Shown: positions 54,303 through 64,000, counted from the first letter of the stretch. The stretch is 64,000 bases of DNA from Datisca glomerata (GCA_003255025.1 QANY01013730.1:1-64000), one strand, 5' to 3'. Notes: generated from the sequence alone by a model not told the origin. Numbers and translations are program-made.

Positions 54303-55371
54303 TTCTCTCATTCTCTCTCCTTCTCTCTCCTCTCTTTCTAGCCCTCTCTCTCTCTCTCTCCCTTCTGTCTCACCCCCTCACTCTCCCCTTCTCTCTCTCC
54401 CCTTCTCTCTCACCTCCTTGTCTCTCTCCCCTTCTCTCTCTAACCCATTATTTCTCTCCCCTTCTCTCTCCCTTCTTTCTCTCTCTATCTTTCTATCTCC
54501 CTAATCCATTATTGATCTATCACTCTTCTCTCCCACACACTCTCTCTCCCTTCAGTCTCTCTATCTCACTCTCCCTCTCTCTCTCGCTATCCCCCACTCT
54601 TTTTGTCTCCTTGCCCTCTTTCTCCCTCTCCCTCTCTCTTTTCCTATCTCCCTCTCTTTTTCTCCCTCTCTTTTTCTCCCTCTCTCTCTATGTCTCACTC
54701 TCCCTCTCTCCCTCTCCCTCTCTCTCTCTCTCCTTCTCTCTCTCTTTTCCCCCTCTCTCTCCCGCTCTCCCTCTACCTCTTTCTCTATCGTACTCTCCCA
54801 CTCTCTTTCTCGCTCTCTCTCGATCTCACACTCTCTCTCGTCCTCTCTCTCTATCTCCCTCACTCATTCTCTCTTTCTCCCCCCCTCTCTCTCTATCTCT
54901 CTCTCTCTCTCTCCCTCTCTCTCCTTCTATCTTCATCTCTCTCTCTCCCGCTCTCCCTCTATCACCGTCTCTCCCTCTCTCTCTCCATCTCTCTCCCTCT
55001 ATCACCATGTCTCCCTCTCTCTCACTCTTCCGCTGTCTCGCTCTTTCCACTTTCTCTCTCTGATTCTCTCTCTATCTCCCCTCTCTCTCTATCTCCCCTC
55101 TCTCTTAGTCTCTCCATCTCTCTCTCTCACTCTCTCTCACTCTCTCTCTCATCCTTTCACTCTCTCACTCTATTTCTCTCTCCTATCCCTCTCTCTCTTT
55201 CTATCTCCCTTTCTCTCTCTCTTTCTCTCGCCCTCTCTCTCACTCTATCATTGTCTCTAACTCTATCTCCCTCTCTCTCTTTCTCTAGCTCCCTTTCTCT
55301 CTCTCTCTCTCTTTCTCTAGCTCTCTCTCTCTCTCTTTCTCCCTCGCTCTCTCTCACACTCGTCCTTTAGG
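48538..55371. repeat. CT-rich polypyrimidine tract, left part (6.8 kb)
   Basis: The plus strand is almost only C and T, made of TCTCTC, CCCTCTC and TTTCTC blocks with scattered single A or G. Short (AC)n islands occur at about 49063-49125, 49679-49730, 49822-49870, 50707-50722 and 51041-51070. Longer phrases recur, for example GTCTTTCTCGCTCTCACACT at 51933 and 53590 with related forms at 54797 and 57645. TTTCTAGCCCTCTCTCT recurs at 51547, 52729, 52777, 53184 and 54328. So the tract has higher-order duplications. The very long Ser/Leu/Pro open frames on the plus strand and Arg/Glu frames on the minus strand are artefacts. Confidence 0.97.
49063..49125. repeat. (AC)n microsatellite island in CT tract
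   Basis: Runs of ACACACAC are mixed with ACTCTC transitions. Similar islands recur at 49679-49730, 49822-49870, 50707-50722 and 51041-51070, the first of these groups in similar surroundings, consistent with duplicated blocks. Confidence 0.92.
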
Positions 55372-55585
55372 ATTTCGGTTTTTCTTAAATTAAAATTCTG
55401 GACCCTTAAAACATTCTAGCAAGGCATATTTATAGCCTTTACAAAAGTTTCCTAAAATCCTAAAACTCAAGAATAGGAAACTAACCTAATTATATTTTAA
55501 AAAATAATTAAGAATAGACCATATTAAGCTAAATAAAATTAATGGACTCTAAGTAATGTCAAATTTCGTTCAGCCCAAGAGGTAA
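55372..55585 (-). repeat. GyX LTR fragment inside the CT tract
   Basis: This is the reverse complement of an internal LTR part (from the TGGGCTGAACGAAATTT region through TATAAATATGCC to GGTCCAGAATTTTAAT), corresponding to about 3350-3560 of GyX-1. Both LTR ends are missing and no TSD is visible. CT-rich sequence resumes within about 10 bp on both sides. Confidence 0.9.
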
Positions 55586-56186
55586 TTCAACTCATCTCTC
55601 TTGGTCTCTCTCTCTCGGTCTCTCCCTTTATCTCGGTCTCTCTTTTTCTCTCGCTCTCCCTCTCTCTCTCTCTCACACTCTCGCTCTCTTTCTCTCCACC
55701 CCCTATCTCTCTTTCTCTCTCCACCCCCTCTCTCTTTATCTCTCCACCCCTCTCTCTCCTCTATCCCTCTCCCCCTCACTCTCCTTGTCTCTCTCTACCT
55801 CCTTTTCTCTCCCTATATCTTTCTCTCTCCCTCTCTCTCTATCTCTCTCTCACTCTCTTTCTCCCTGTCCCTCTCACTATCTCCCTCAGTCTCCCTCTCT
55901 CTTGCTCTCTCTCTTTCTCTCTCTATCTCTCCCTCTTTCTCTTTCCCACTTTCTCTCTCCATGTCTCTCTCTTTCTCTCTCCCTCTCTATCTCTATCTCC
56001 CTCTCTTTCTCTGGCCTTCTCTCTCACTCTATCAATGTCTCTCGCTCTATCTCCCTCCCTCTCTCTCTCTTTCTGTAGCTCCCTCTCTCTCTCTCTTTCT
56101 CCCTCCCGCTTTCTTTCTCTCTCATGCTCTCTCTTTCTCTCTCTCCCTTTTTCTCTCTCTCTCTATCTTTCTATCTCTCCCCCCCA

Positions 56187-56219
<33 letters not shown>

Positions 56220-56529
56220 CCCTCTCGCTCTTTCTCTCTCGCACTCTCTCCCCCACTCTCACACTCGCTCTCTCTCTATCTCTTTGTCTTTCTCTCTCTT
56301 ATCTTCTATATCCCTCTAACTTTTCACTCTTCCTTTCCCTCTCTCACTCTTTGCCACTCCGTCTGTCTCTTTGTCTATCTCTATCTCTTACTCGCATGCC
56401 CCCCTTCTCTCCCTCTCCCCTTTCTCTCTCACTCACTCACTCTCTCTCTCTCTCTCGCCCTTTCTCTCCCGCTTTCTCGCTCTCTCCCTTTTTCTTCCTC
56501 TCTCTCTCACACACACTCTCTCTATCTCA

Positions 56530-56562
<33 letters not shown>

Positions 56563-57941
56563 GTCCATTCACTCCCGCTCTCCCTTTTCTCCCTCTCTCT
56601 CTCCTGCTCTCTTTGTCGCTCTCTCTCTCTCTATCTCCCTCTCTCACTCTCTCTCTCTCTCAGTCTTTCTCTTTCTATCTCGATTTCTCTCTCTTTCCCC
56701 CTCTCTCTCCCTCTGTCACAGTCTCTCCTTCTCTCGCTATTCCTCTCTCTCTCTCTTTCTTTCCCACTTTCTCTCTCTTTCTCTGTCTTTCTCTCTTTCT
56801 CTCTCTCAATATCTCCCCCAGTCCTCTTTCTCTTTCTCTCTCCATCTCTCTCACTATATCATTGTCTCTCTCGCTCTATCTCCCTCTCTCTCGGTTTCTC
56901 CCTCCCTCTGTTTATCTCTCGCTCTCCCTCCCTCTCTTCCTCTCCCACACTCTCACTCTCTCTTTCTCTCTCCACCCCTATCTCTCTCTTTCTCTATCCA
57001 CCCCCTCTCTCTCCTCTATCCCTCTCCCCCTCCATCTCACTCCTTCTCTCTCTACCTCCCTTTCTCTCCCTATCTCTCTCTCTCCCTCGATCTCTCTGTC
57101 TCTCTCTCACTCATCATTTCACTCTCTCTCACTCTCTTTCTCTCTCTCTCACCCTCCCTCTCCCTCTCTCTCTCTCACTATCTCCCTCTTTCTCCATCTC
57201 TCTGTGTCGTTCTCCCTCTCTGTCTCGCCTCTCTCTCCCCTCTCTCTCCCCTCTCTCTAGCTCTCCCTCCATCTCTCTTTCTCTCTCTCCCCCTCTCTAA
57301 TTGTCTTTCTCCTTCTCTCTCCCCTCTCCCTCTCTCTCCCTTACTCTCTCTTTATCTCTCTCTCTCTCTCTCGCTCTCCCTCTCCCTCTCTCACTCTCCT
57401 CCACTTTCTCTGTCTCCTTGCTCTCCCTCTCTCCCTCTCCCTCTCTATCTCTCTGTCTCTCCCTATCTCCCTCTCCCTCTTTCCCTCCCCCCTCTCTCTC
57501 TCTCGCCCTTTCTCTCTCCCGCCCCCTCTCTCTCCCGCACCCTCTCTCTCCCGCCCCCCTCTCTCTCTCTCACCCTTTCTCTCTCCCTCCCTCTCTCTTT
57601 CTCTCACTCTCCCTCTACCTCTCTCTCTCCATCTTACTCTCCCATTCTCTTTCTCGCTCTCTCTCGCTCTCACACTCTCTCTGGTCCTCTCTCTATATCC
57701 CTCCCTCATTCTCTCTCTCTCTCCCTCTCTCTCCTTCTATCTTCCTCTATCTATCTCTCCTTTCTCTCCCTCTATCACCGTCTCCCCTTTCTCTCCCTCT
57801 GTCTCCCTCTATCACCGTCTATCCCTCTCTCTTTCTCGCTATTCCTCTCTCTCTCCCACTCTCTCTCTTTCCCCCTTTCTCTCTCTCTGTCTCTCTCTCT
57901 TTCTCTCTCTATCTCCCTCTCTCCCTCTCTCCCCCACTCTA

Positions 57942-57978
<37 letters not shown>

Positions 57979-58053
57979 ATCTCTCTCTCTCTCTCTTTGT
58001 TGCTCTCTCTTTGTGTCGCTCTCTCTCTGTCCCCCCCCTCTCCCCTCTCTCTA
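55586..58053. repeat. CT-rich polypyrimidine tract, right part (2.5 kb)
   Basis: It is the same composition as the left part, with recurring phrases such as TATCATTGTCTCTCTCGCTC (about 56858) related to 53797, 55240 and 56025. The last bases merge with a pyrimidine-rich part of LINE-K, so the exact end is uncertain by about 10 bp. Confidence 0.96.
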
Positions 58054-58779
58054 GCTCTCTTTTGGGTGTCTATAAAAGGAAAGTTGCTGACTAAGGATAG
58101 AATGGAACATTGGTCCATGCCTACATCTATTACTCCTTCATGTGTATTTTTTCTGGATGGGTGTGAGTCAGCTGAGCACCTTTTGTGGGACGTAAATCCA
58201 CAACGTCAATTTGGGAGACTCTTCTAGCTAAATATGGTTTGAGCAGCCCCGACTCCAACTGGTGTCAATGGATCTGTTGGCTCCTAGTTAAGACCAAAGG
58301 TAAGTCCCTTTTTAGCGCCATTCTGAAGCTTCTGTTTACGGCCTTTATCTACCATATTTGGAGGGAGAGGAACCTCAGAATCTTCAAGGGTAAAATCAAG
58401 GATATTGCTGTTTTGATCAAGGTTATCTCGGGCTCCATTAGGGATAGGCTTTGGTTACTTAGGGATGTACTTGCCTCAAAGTCGAACCTGTCTCTCCAAG
58501 CTGCTTGGGATCCCACCTATTGAATTTTGAACCTCTCCTTAAGGGTTGAATATGTTAATATGTTTCTTTGTAATGTTTCTTTGTATTGAAGAGTTTGGTT
58601 TTTTATTGTAATGGGTTGAGATTTAGTTGGGTTATTTTTTTTATCGGGTTTAGAGTTGTTTTTGATTTAGCTAGCTAGGCTTACCTCTTTATTGGCTTTG
58701 TGGCTTTGTATATCCTGGGGTATGCCCCTTGTAATTTTTGTATGTATTTTTCGGGTTAATAGATTTTTAGCTTACAAAA
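58054..58779 (+). mobile_element. LINE-K, LINE 3' fragment (zf-RVT and 3' UTR)
   Basis: The frame reads KGKLLTKDRMEHWSMPTSIT, CVFFLDGCESAEHL and, in another frame, WCQWICWLLVKTKGKS and IYHIWRERNLRIFKGKIKD, which are the zf-RVT region and C-terminus of ORF2. A 3' UTR with GGGGTATGCCCC (58717-58728) and a poly(A) of eight at 58772-58779 follows. The poly(A) passes directly into satellite array 4. Similarity is greatest to LINE-E. One frameshift or more in the coding part; 5' truncated. Confidence 0.9.
58717..58728 (+). other. 3'-UTR hairpin of LINE-K
   Basis: GGGGTATGCCCC about 45 nt before the poly(A), identical to LINE-B and LINE-G although the surrounding UTR is diverged. Confidence 0.72.
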
Positions 58780-61233
58780 AAAATGTGTATTGGGAGTCAA
58801 AAGTCAATGAGAGTGCAAGCCATGCTCAAAAGATCCAAGTTTAGCCAAGTTCATCTAGTTTGGCCTAAACACGTCCCATTGGGTGTTTTTGACTCCGTAT
58901 GACACTAGAAGCACCGAAAAGTACTACAACACTCCAAATTATTATCCCAAACATATACTAAGTATCAAAAGTCAGCTTGAGTGCATGTCGTGCCCAAACA
59001 ATCCTAGTTTAGCCAAGTTCATCTAGTTTGGCCCTAAACAAGTCTCATTGGGTCTTTTTGACTACATATGGCACTAGAAGCACCTAAAATGACGAAAACA
59101 CTCCAAATTCTTATCCCAAACTTGTATTACGTGTCAATAGTCAGTTCGAGTGCATTCCATGACCAAAAGATCCAAGTTTAGTCAACAAGTTCATCTAGTT
59201 TGGCTATAAACACGTCCTGTTGGGCCTTTTTAACTCCGTATGGCACTAGAAGAACATAAAAAAACCACACCACTCCAAATTCTTATCACAAACGAGTATT
59301 GGATGTCAAAAGTTAGTTCAAGTGCAAGCCAGTTCCAAAATATCCAAGTTTAACCAAGTTCATCTCGTTTCAGTCCAAACACGACCCATTAGGTATTTTA
59401 GACTCCGTATGGCACTAGAAGAACCTAAAATGACCACAAAACTCCAAATTCTTATCCCAAACAAGTATTGGGTGTCAAAAGTCAGTTCGACTGCATGTCA
59501 TGCCGAAAAGTCCAAGTTTAGTCAAGTTCATCTAGTTTGGCTCCAAACACATCTCATTGGGTCTTTTTGGCTCAGTTCGACTGCATGTCATGCCGAAAAG
59601 TCCAAGTTTAGTCAAGTTCATCTAGTTTGGCTCCAAACACATCTCATTGGGTCTTTTTGGCTCCGTATGGCACTAGAAGCATCTAAAATGACCACAACAC
59701 TCCAAATTTCTTGTCCCAAACAAGTATTGGGTGTCAAAAGTCAGCTCGATTGCATGTCATGCCGAAAAGTCCAAGTTTAGTCAAGTTCATCTAGTTTGGC
59801 TCCAAACACGTCCCATTGGATCTTTTTGACTCCGTATGGCACTAGAAGCCCCTAAAATTACCACAACACTCCAAATTATTATCCCAAACGTGTATTGGTG
59901 TCAAAAGTCAGTTCGAGTACATGCCATGCCCAAACGATCCAAGTTTAGCCAAGTTCGTCAAGTTAGGCCCTAAACACGTCCCATTTGGTATTTTTGACTC
60001 CGTGTGACACTAAAAGCACCTAAAATGACCGTAACACTCCATCCTATCCCAAGCGTTTATTGGGTGTCAAAGTCAGTTCAAGTACATGTCATACCCAAAA
60101 GATCCAAATTTAGCTAAGTTCATTTAGTTTGGCGCTGAACACGTCTCATTGGGTGTTTTCGATGCCATATTGCACTAGAAGTACCTAAAACGATCACAAC
60201 ACTCCAAATTTTTATCCCAAACGTGTATTGGGTGTCAAAAGTCTGTTCGAGTGCTGGCCATACCCAAAAGATCCAAGTTTAGCCAAGTTGCTCAAATTTG
60301 GCCCTAAACACATCTTATTTGAGCTTTTCGACTCTATATGGCACTAGAAGCACCTAAAATGCCCACAACACTCCAAATTCTTATCCCAAACGTATATTTG
60401 GTATTAAAAGTCAGTTTAAGTACATGCCATGCCCAAAAAATCCAAGTTTAGCTAAGTGCATCTAGTTTGGCCTAAGCACGTCCAATTGGATCTTTTTGAC
60501 CCTGTATGGCCACTAGAAGCACCTAAATCGACCACAACTCTCCGAAATCTTATCCAAAACATGTATTGGGTGTCAAAAGTCAGTTCCAGTGCATGTCATG
60601 CTGAAAATGTCCAAGTTTAGTCAAGTTCATATAGTTTGGCCCTAAACATGTCTCATTGGGTGTTTTTGACTCCGTATGGCACTAGAAGCACCTAAATTGA
60701 CAACAACACTCCAAATTCTTATCTCAAATGTGTATTGGATGTCAAAAGTCAATTCAAGTGCATGTCATGCCCAAAAGATCCAACTTTAACCAAGTTCATC
60801 TCGTTTCGGCCTAAACACGGTCCTTCGAGTCTTTTTGACTTCCTATGGCATTAAAAGCGCCTAAAATGACCACAACACTCCAATTTTTTTCAAACATGCA
60901 TTGTGCATCAAAAGACAGTTCAAGTACATGATATGCCCAAAAAATCCAAGTTTAACGATGTTCTTCTAGTTTGGCCCTAAAAACATCCGATTAGGTATTT
61001 TTGACTGTGTATGGCATTAGAAGCACCTAAAACCACCACAACACTCTAAATTTATATCCCAAACATTTATAGAGTGCCAAAAGTCAGTTCAATTACGATA
61101 ATGCACAAAAGATCCAACTTTAGTGAATTTCATCTAGTTTGGCCCTAAAAATGTCCCATTACGTCTTTTTGACTGTGTATGGCACTAGAAGCACCTAAAA
61201 CGATCACAACACTCCAAATTCTTATCCCAAATG
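58780..61233. repeat. Satellite array 4 (about 14-15 monomers)
   Basis: This is the longest array of the 169-bp satellite here. Most monomers are single and degenerate, but 59483-59572 and 59573-59662 are an identical 90-bp tandem copy covering half a monomer. The next monomer (about 59735-59815) is almost identical to these, showing local homogenisation. GyX-3 is inserted at 61234. The longest open frame (59322-59780) is fortuitous. Confidence 0.95.
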
Positions 61234-62137
61234 TGTTAACGATAAACCTACACACCAAGTTCAAAGGATTGAACATCTTAAAGATGAGCATAATCAAGAA
61301 GGCAAAACCAATTGTTCGTTACTATTTCTTATCCATTTAGTATTTAATTATCCATTTATTATTTTAATTATACTCCTTTCATAATACCAAAAAATCTCCT
61401 AAAATATTATTAGATTAGGAGGAGCAAGTTCAAGAGGTTTCTAGTCCAATTAGCATGCCTCAAGGACCAATGACAAGGTCGCGGTCTAAGAAGCTTCAAC
61501 AAGCTTTAATCCACCATTTTCAAGGCTTAGTCAATTCAGCTAGCGAAGGTCTACAAGGACATCAAAGCTTTGGGAAAAGTGCAGCACGAGTCCAGTACAT
61601 CTTGGTTCAAGTCAACGTTACTAATGGGTTGAATTAAGTATGTAATGGGCCATTTTCGTGTTACCTATTGGGCCGAACGAAATTGAACTTTATTTAGAGT
61701 CCATTAGTTTTATTTAGCTTGATATAGTTTATTCTTAATTATTTTTTAAAATATAATTAGGTTAGTTTCCTATTCTTGAGTTTTATGATTTTGTAAAGGC
61801 TATAAATATTCCTTGCTAGAATGTTTTAAGGGGTCCAGAATTTTAATTTAAGAAAAACCAAAAGGTTGTTTTGCTTTTATCTTTGTGTTCTTGAGTATAA
61901 TACATGCTTTAAGAAACATTCAAGTAGATTGATCACCTTCTTGTGGAGTGTTTCAAAACTGGAATTCAGAAACAAGTTCTCTTTATTCTAGTTCTTGATC
62001 ATCTATCTAAAAAATCTATTTTTCCAGCTTTTCTTAGGGGTTGTTGCTGAATTGGTTATTGGGGTTGTCACGTTAATGCTTCGTGGGTTCCTATACATAA
62101 AGGGGTTCTCAAGCTTATTCTTGAAGGTTCTGTATCA
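61234..62137 (+). repeat. 5' LTR of GyX-3
   Basis: It begins TGTTAACGATAAACC and ends TGTATCA. It is 904 bp, longer than its relatives because of the insert at 61306-61420. TATAAATATT at 61801 is the conserved TATA-like site. The polyprotein-tail frame (MPQGPMTRSRSKKLQ) is readable at 61455-61637. Confidence 0.93.
61306..61420. other. 115-bp AT-rich insertion in the GyX-3 LTR
   Basis: The other GyX LTRs read GGCAAGGAGCGAG here. In GyX-3 a 115-bp AT-rich segment separates GGCAA from GGAGCAAG. It has no clear terminal inverted repeats and no TSD. Its origin is unknown. Confidence 0.8.
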
Positions 62138-62139
62138 TT

Positions 62140-62151
62140 TGGTATCAGAGC
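62140..62151 (+). other. Primer-binding site of GyX-3
   Basis: TGGTATCAGAGC two bases after the LTR end; exact match to the initiator-Met tRNA type. Confidence 0.95.
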
Positions 62152-62309
62152 TTTGGCTCTAGATCAGATTTTATCTCTTTAAAATTATGTTTCTTTAATT
62201 CTGATTTCTTGCACTTTTCTTGTTCTTTTGAATTCAATTTTGGGTTTCTAGTTGTAGTTGAGAGAAAAAGAAAAAAAATGAAGAAATTCCTGTAAAAAAA
62301 AGGGAACGA

Positions 62310-62705
62310 AAATAGTTACTTTCCTAATTCTAGGAAGATATTTGTTTCTAAATTTGCTACTTCCTAATTCTAGGAAGTTCTTTATTTCTAAATTTGTTAC
62401 TTTCTAAATTCGTTACTTTCTAAATTGGTCACTTTCCTAATTTTGTTTACTTTCCTAAATTCTCTACTTTCTTAAATTCACTACTTTCCTAGATTAGTCT
62501 CTTTCCTAAATTCATTTTTTTCCTATATTAGTTACTTTCCTAAGTTCTTTACTTTCCTAACTTCATTACTTTCCTAAAATTAGTTACTTTCCTAACTTCA
62601 ATACTTTTCTAAAATTAGATACTTTCCTAAATTCTTTACTTTCCTAAAATTTGTTAGTTTCCTAAATTCATTACTTTCCTAAATTCATTACTTTCCTAAA
62701 TTTGT
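62310..62705 (+). repeat. Leader minisatellite of GyX-3
   Basis: Degenerate tandem TTACTTTCCTAAATTC units, equivalent to those in GyX-1 and GyX-2. Confidence 0.85.
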
Positions 62706-62929
62706 TTCATGTTCAACTTGTTTTGAAAATTTCAGTTTTGAAATTCTACACATTACAAGCTATTTGAATTGTTTTAAAAGTGTGATTCACCTAAGAACAT
62801 GAAAGAATAAGTTAGAGTGATGTGAGGAAAACCATGAGTGAATTGTTTTTTTTTTTGTTTTTGAGTTAAACACGAGTGACCCCCATCTTTTGAGTGTAAA
62901 CACATGAGGGAGTGTTTACACGTTTTAAT

Positions 62930-64000
62930 CGAAATATGGAGGCCATGAGGGATGCATTAGAGCATATGGATGCAAGGTTGCAGGCGGTTGAAAGAGCAAC
63001 ACCAAATCACAACGAGAGGCGATGACGGGGCAGAAACTGAATATCTTAAGTTGATGACTTGGAAGATGAATATTTTGCTTATAATGAGGATGATATGATT
63101 GTTGGAAAAGTCATGCCTAGAGGAGGAAGAGAAGGTCGCAGTTTTGGTCGAGGTAGAGGGAGCATTGAAGAACCGACTAAGGGTGATGTGTTGGTTACAA
63201 GACGCGCTCTTAACACCCAATTGAAGGCCGATTGTCATGAGGAGCAGCGAGAGAATTTTTTCCATACAAGGTGTCATGTTAAAGGCAATGCATGTAGTGT
63301 GATTATCGATGATGGTGGGAGTTACACTAATGTGGTGAGTACAATCTTGATTAATCGATTGGGGTTGTCTACTACACTACACCCATGACCATACAAGCTT
63401 AAGTGGCTTAATAATTGTGGTGAGGTCAAGGTGAATAGGCAATCTACTATCTCATTTTCAATTGTTAAATATCATGATGAGGTGTTGTGTGATGTGGTTC
63501 CTATGAATGTTAGAGATATTTTGCTTGGTAGGCCGTGGTAATTTGATAGGAGAGCTATGCATGATGGGTACCTCAATAGGTATTCATTCACTAAGGATGG
63601 ATGGAAAACCATACTAACACCACTTTCCTCAAAAGAAGTGTATGGAGTCCAATGTAAAATGGAAAGGATGAGAGTGGAGGCTGAAAAAAAAAGAAAAAGA
63701 GAGCAAGAAAAGTGCTTTAGAGAGTGAAAACAAAAAGAGTGAAAAGAAAGAGGGAAAAGAAAAAGGAGAGAAAAGTGCAAAGAATGTGAGTTTAGTAGCC
63801 AAGGAAAGTTAGGTTAGACATGCATTGTACTCCAATTGGCTTATATTTGTACTCTTGTACAAAGGGGCTTATTTTGTAACTAATGAACTTAACCCCTCTT
63901 TGCCTAGTGTGTTTGTTGATATTTTGCAGGAATTTGAAGACATGTTTCCTGAGGAGATGCCTAGTGGTTTACCACCAATTAGAGGCATAGAACATCAAAT
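62930..64000 (+). pseudogene. GyX-3 gag start fused to protease and linker
   Basis: From 62930 the gag N-terminus (NMEAMRDALEHMDARLQAVERATPN type, a likely coiled coil) and the RG-rich segment (PRGGREGRSFGRGRGS) are joined at about 63162 to the protease region starting IEEPTKGDVLVTRRALNTQ. That removes the capsid domain, the CCHC knuckle and the gag-protease junction. Protease carries VIIDDGGSYTNVV and GRPW. A basic/acidic linker follows to 63800, then the FEDMFPEEMP segment at 63930-63960. Frameshifts lie at about 63387, 63690 and 63740, with a stop at 63539. Confidence 0.87.

Larger units (their letters stand above)
61234..64000 (+). mobile_element. GyX-3, gypsy element running off the window
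   Basis: The 5' LTR (61234-62137, including a 115-bp insertion) lies in satellite, with AAATG as the left flanking 5 bp. A canonical primer site (62140-62151) and leader minisatellite (62310-62705) follow. A short gag N-terminus (62930-63160) is fused by deletion directly to the protease region, so the capsid domain and zinc knuckle are absent. Protease with VIIDDGGSYTN (one extra Asp), DILLGRPW (then a stop at 63539) and the Lys/Glu-rich linker come next. The sequence ends just before RT at a PPIRGIEHQ motif. Frames are broken in several places. The right end and TSD lie beyond 64000. Confidence 0.92.

Noticed and set aside
48538..58053. Very long plus-strand open frames of Ser/Leu/Pro (up to over 800 codons) and minus-strand Arg/Glu frames
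   Set aside because: They arise because CT/GA repeats rarely form stop codons. They have no domain, no start context and no gene structure.
59322..59780. 152-codon open frame in satellite array 4
   Set aside because: It follows the satellite monomers and the 90-bp duplication; repeats of the same phrase in the protein reflect the DNA repeat only.

Overview
The window is repetitive plant DNA; I found no host gene, tRNA, rRNA or CRISPR array in it. A flowering plant is suggested by Ty3/gypsy LTR retrotransposons primed by initiator-Met tRNA (TGGTATCAGAGC), by L1-type LINEs whose ORF1 carries a DUF4283-like domain and whose ORF2 ends in a zf-RVT domain, and by a roughly 169-bp tandem satellite of the size common in plant heterochromatin. 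The species cannot be named. The mix of satellite and nested elements suggests pericentromeric or other heterochromatin (inference).

Names used here: Gy0, GyX-1, GyX-2, GyX-3, GyY and GyZ are gypsy elements; LINE-A to LINE-K are LINE copies. Layout: 1-327 TCTTA simple repeat; 328-8940 Gy0, an old gypsy element whose gag capsid domain is tandemly triplicated, split by GyX-1 (3031-7349, target-site duplication (TSD) GTTGA); 8941-9882 LINE-A; 9883-11897 satellite array 1; 11898-33364 LINE-D, split by GyX-2 (13083-22069, TSD CCTTC) and by LINE-C (25294-31582, 15-bp TSD). GyX-2 itself contains LINE-B (15556-18197, 15-bp TSD) and a 17-bp LINE insertion (14658-14674, 15-bp TSD). Then 33365-37388 LINE-E (minus); 37389-38282 satellite 2; 38283-44452 a cluster of LINE fragments in both orientations (F, G, H, I) with tandem duplications; 44453-46157 satellite 3 with a 261-bp solo LTR; 46158-48537 fragments of gypsy GyY, LINE-J and gypsy GyZ; 48538-58053 about 9.5 kb of almost pure pyrimidine (CT-rich) sequence interrupted once by a 0.2-kb LTR piece; 58054-58779 LINE-K; 58780-61233 satellite 4; 61234-64000 GyX-3, running off the end.

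The only apparently intact protein-coding unit is LINE-C on the minus strand. It has a 777-aa ORF1 and a 1222-aa ORF2 joined by an ATGA stop/start overlap, all endonuclease and reverse transcriptase signature residues, both UTRs, a poly(A) tail and a perfect 15-bp TSD. It looks recent and potentially autonomous. All other coding remnants carry stops, frameshifts, internal deletions or lost catalytic residues. LINE copies share a 5'-UTR hairpin and a 3'-terminal hairpin, probably used in expression and in template recognition by the reverse transcriptase (inference).

The observations most worth following up are the 17-bp LINE insertion with a perfect TSD, the conserved LINE terminal hairpins, the intact LINE-C, the in-frame gag triplication and the 9.5-kb polypyrimidine tract with higher-order structure.
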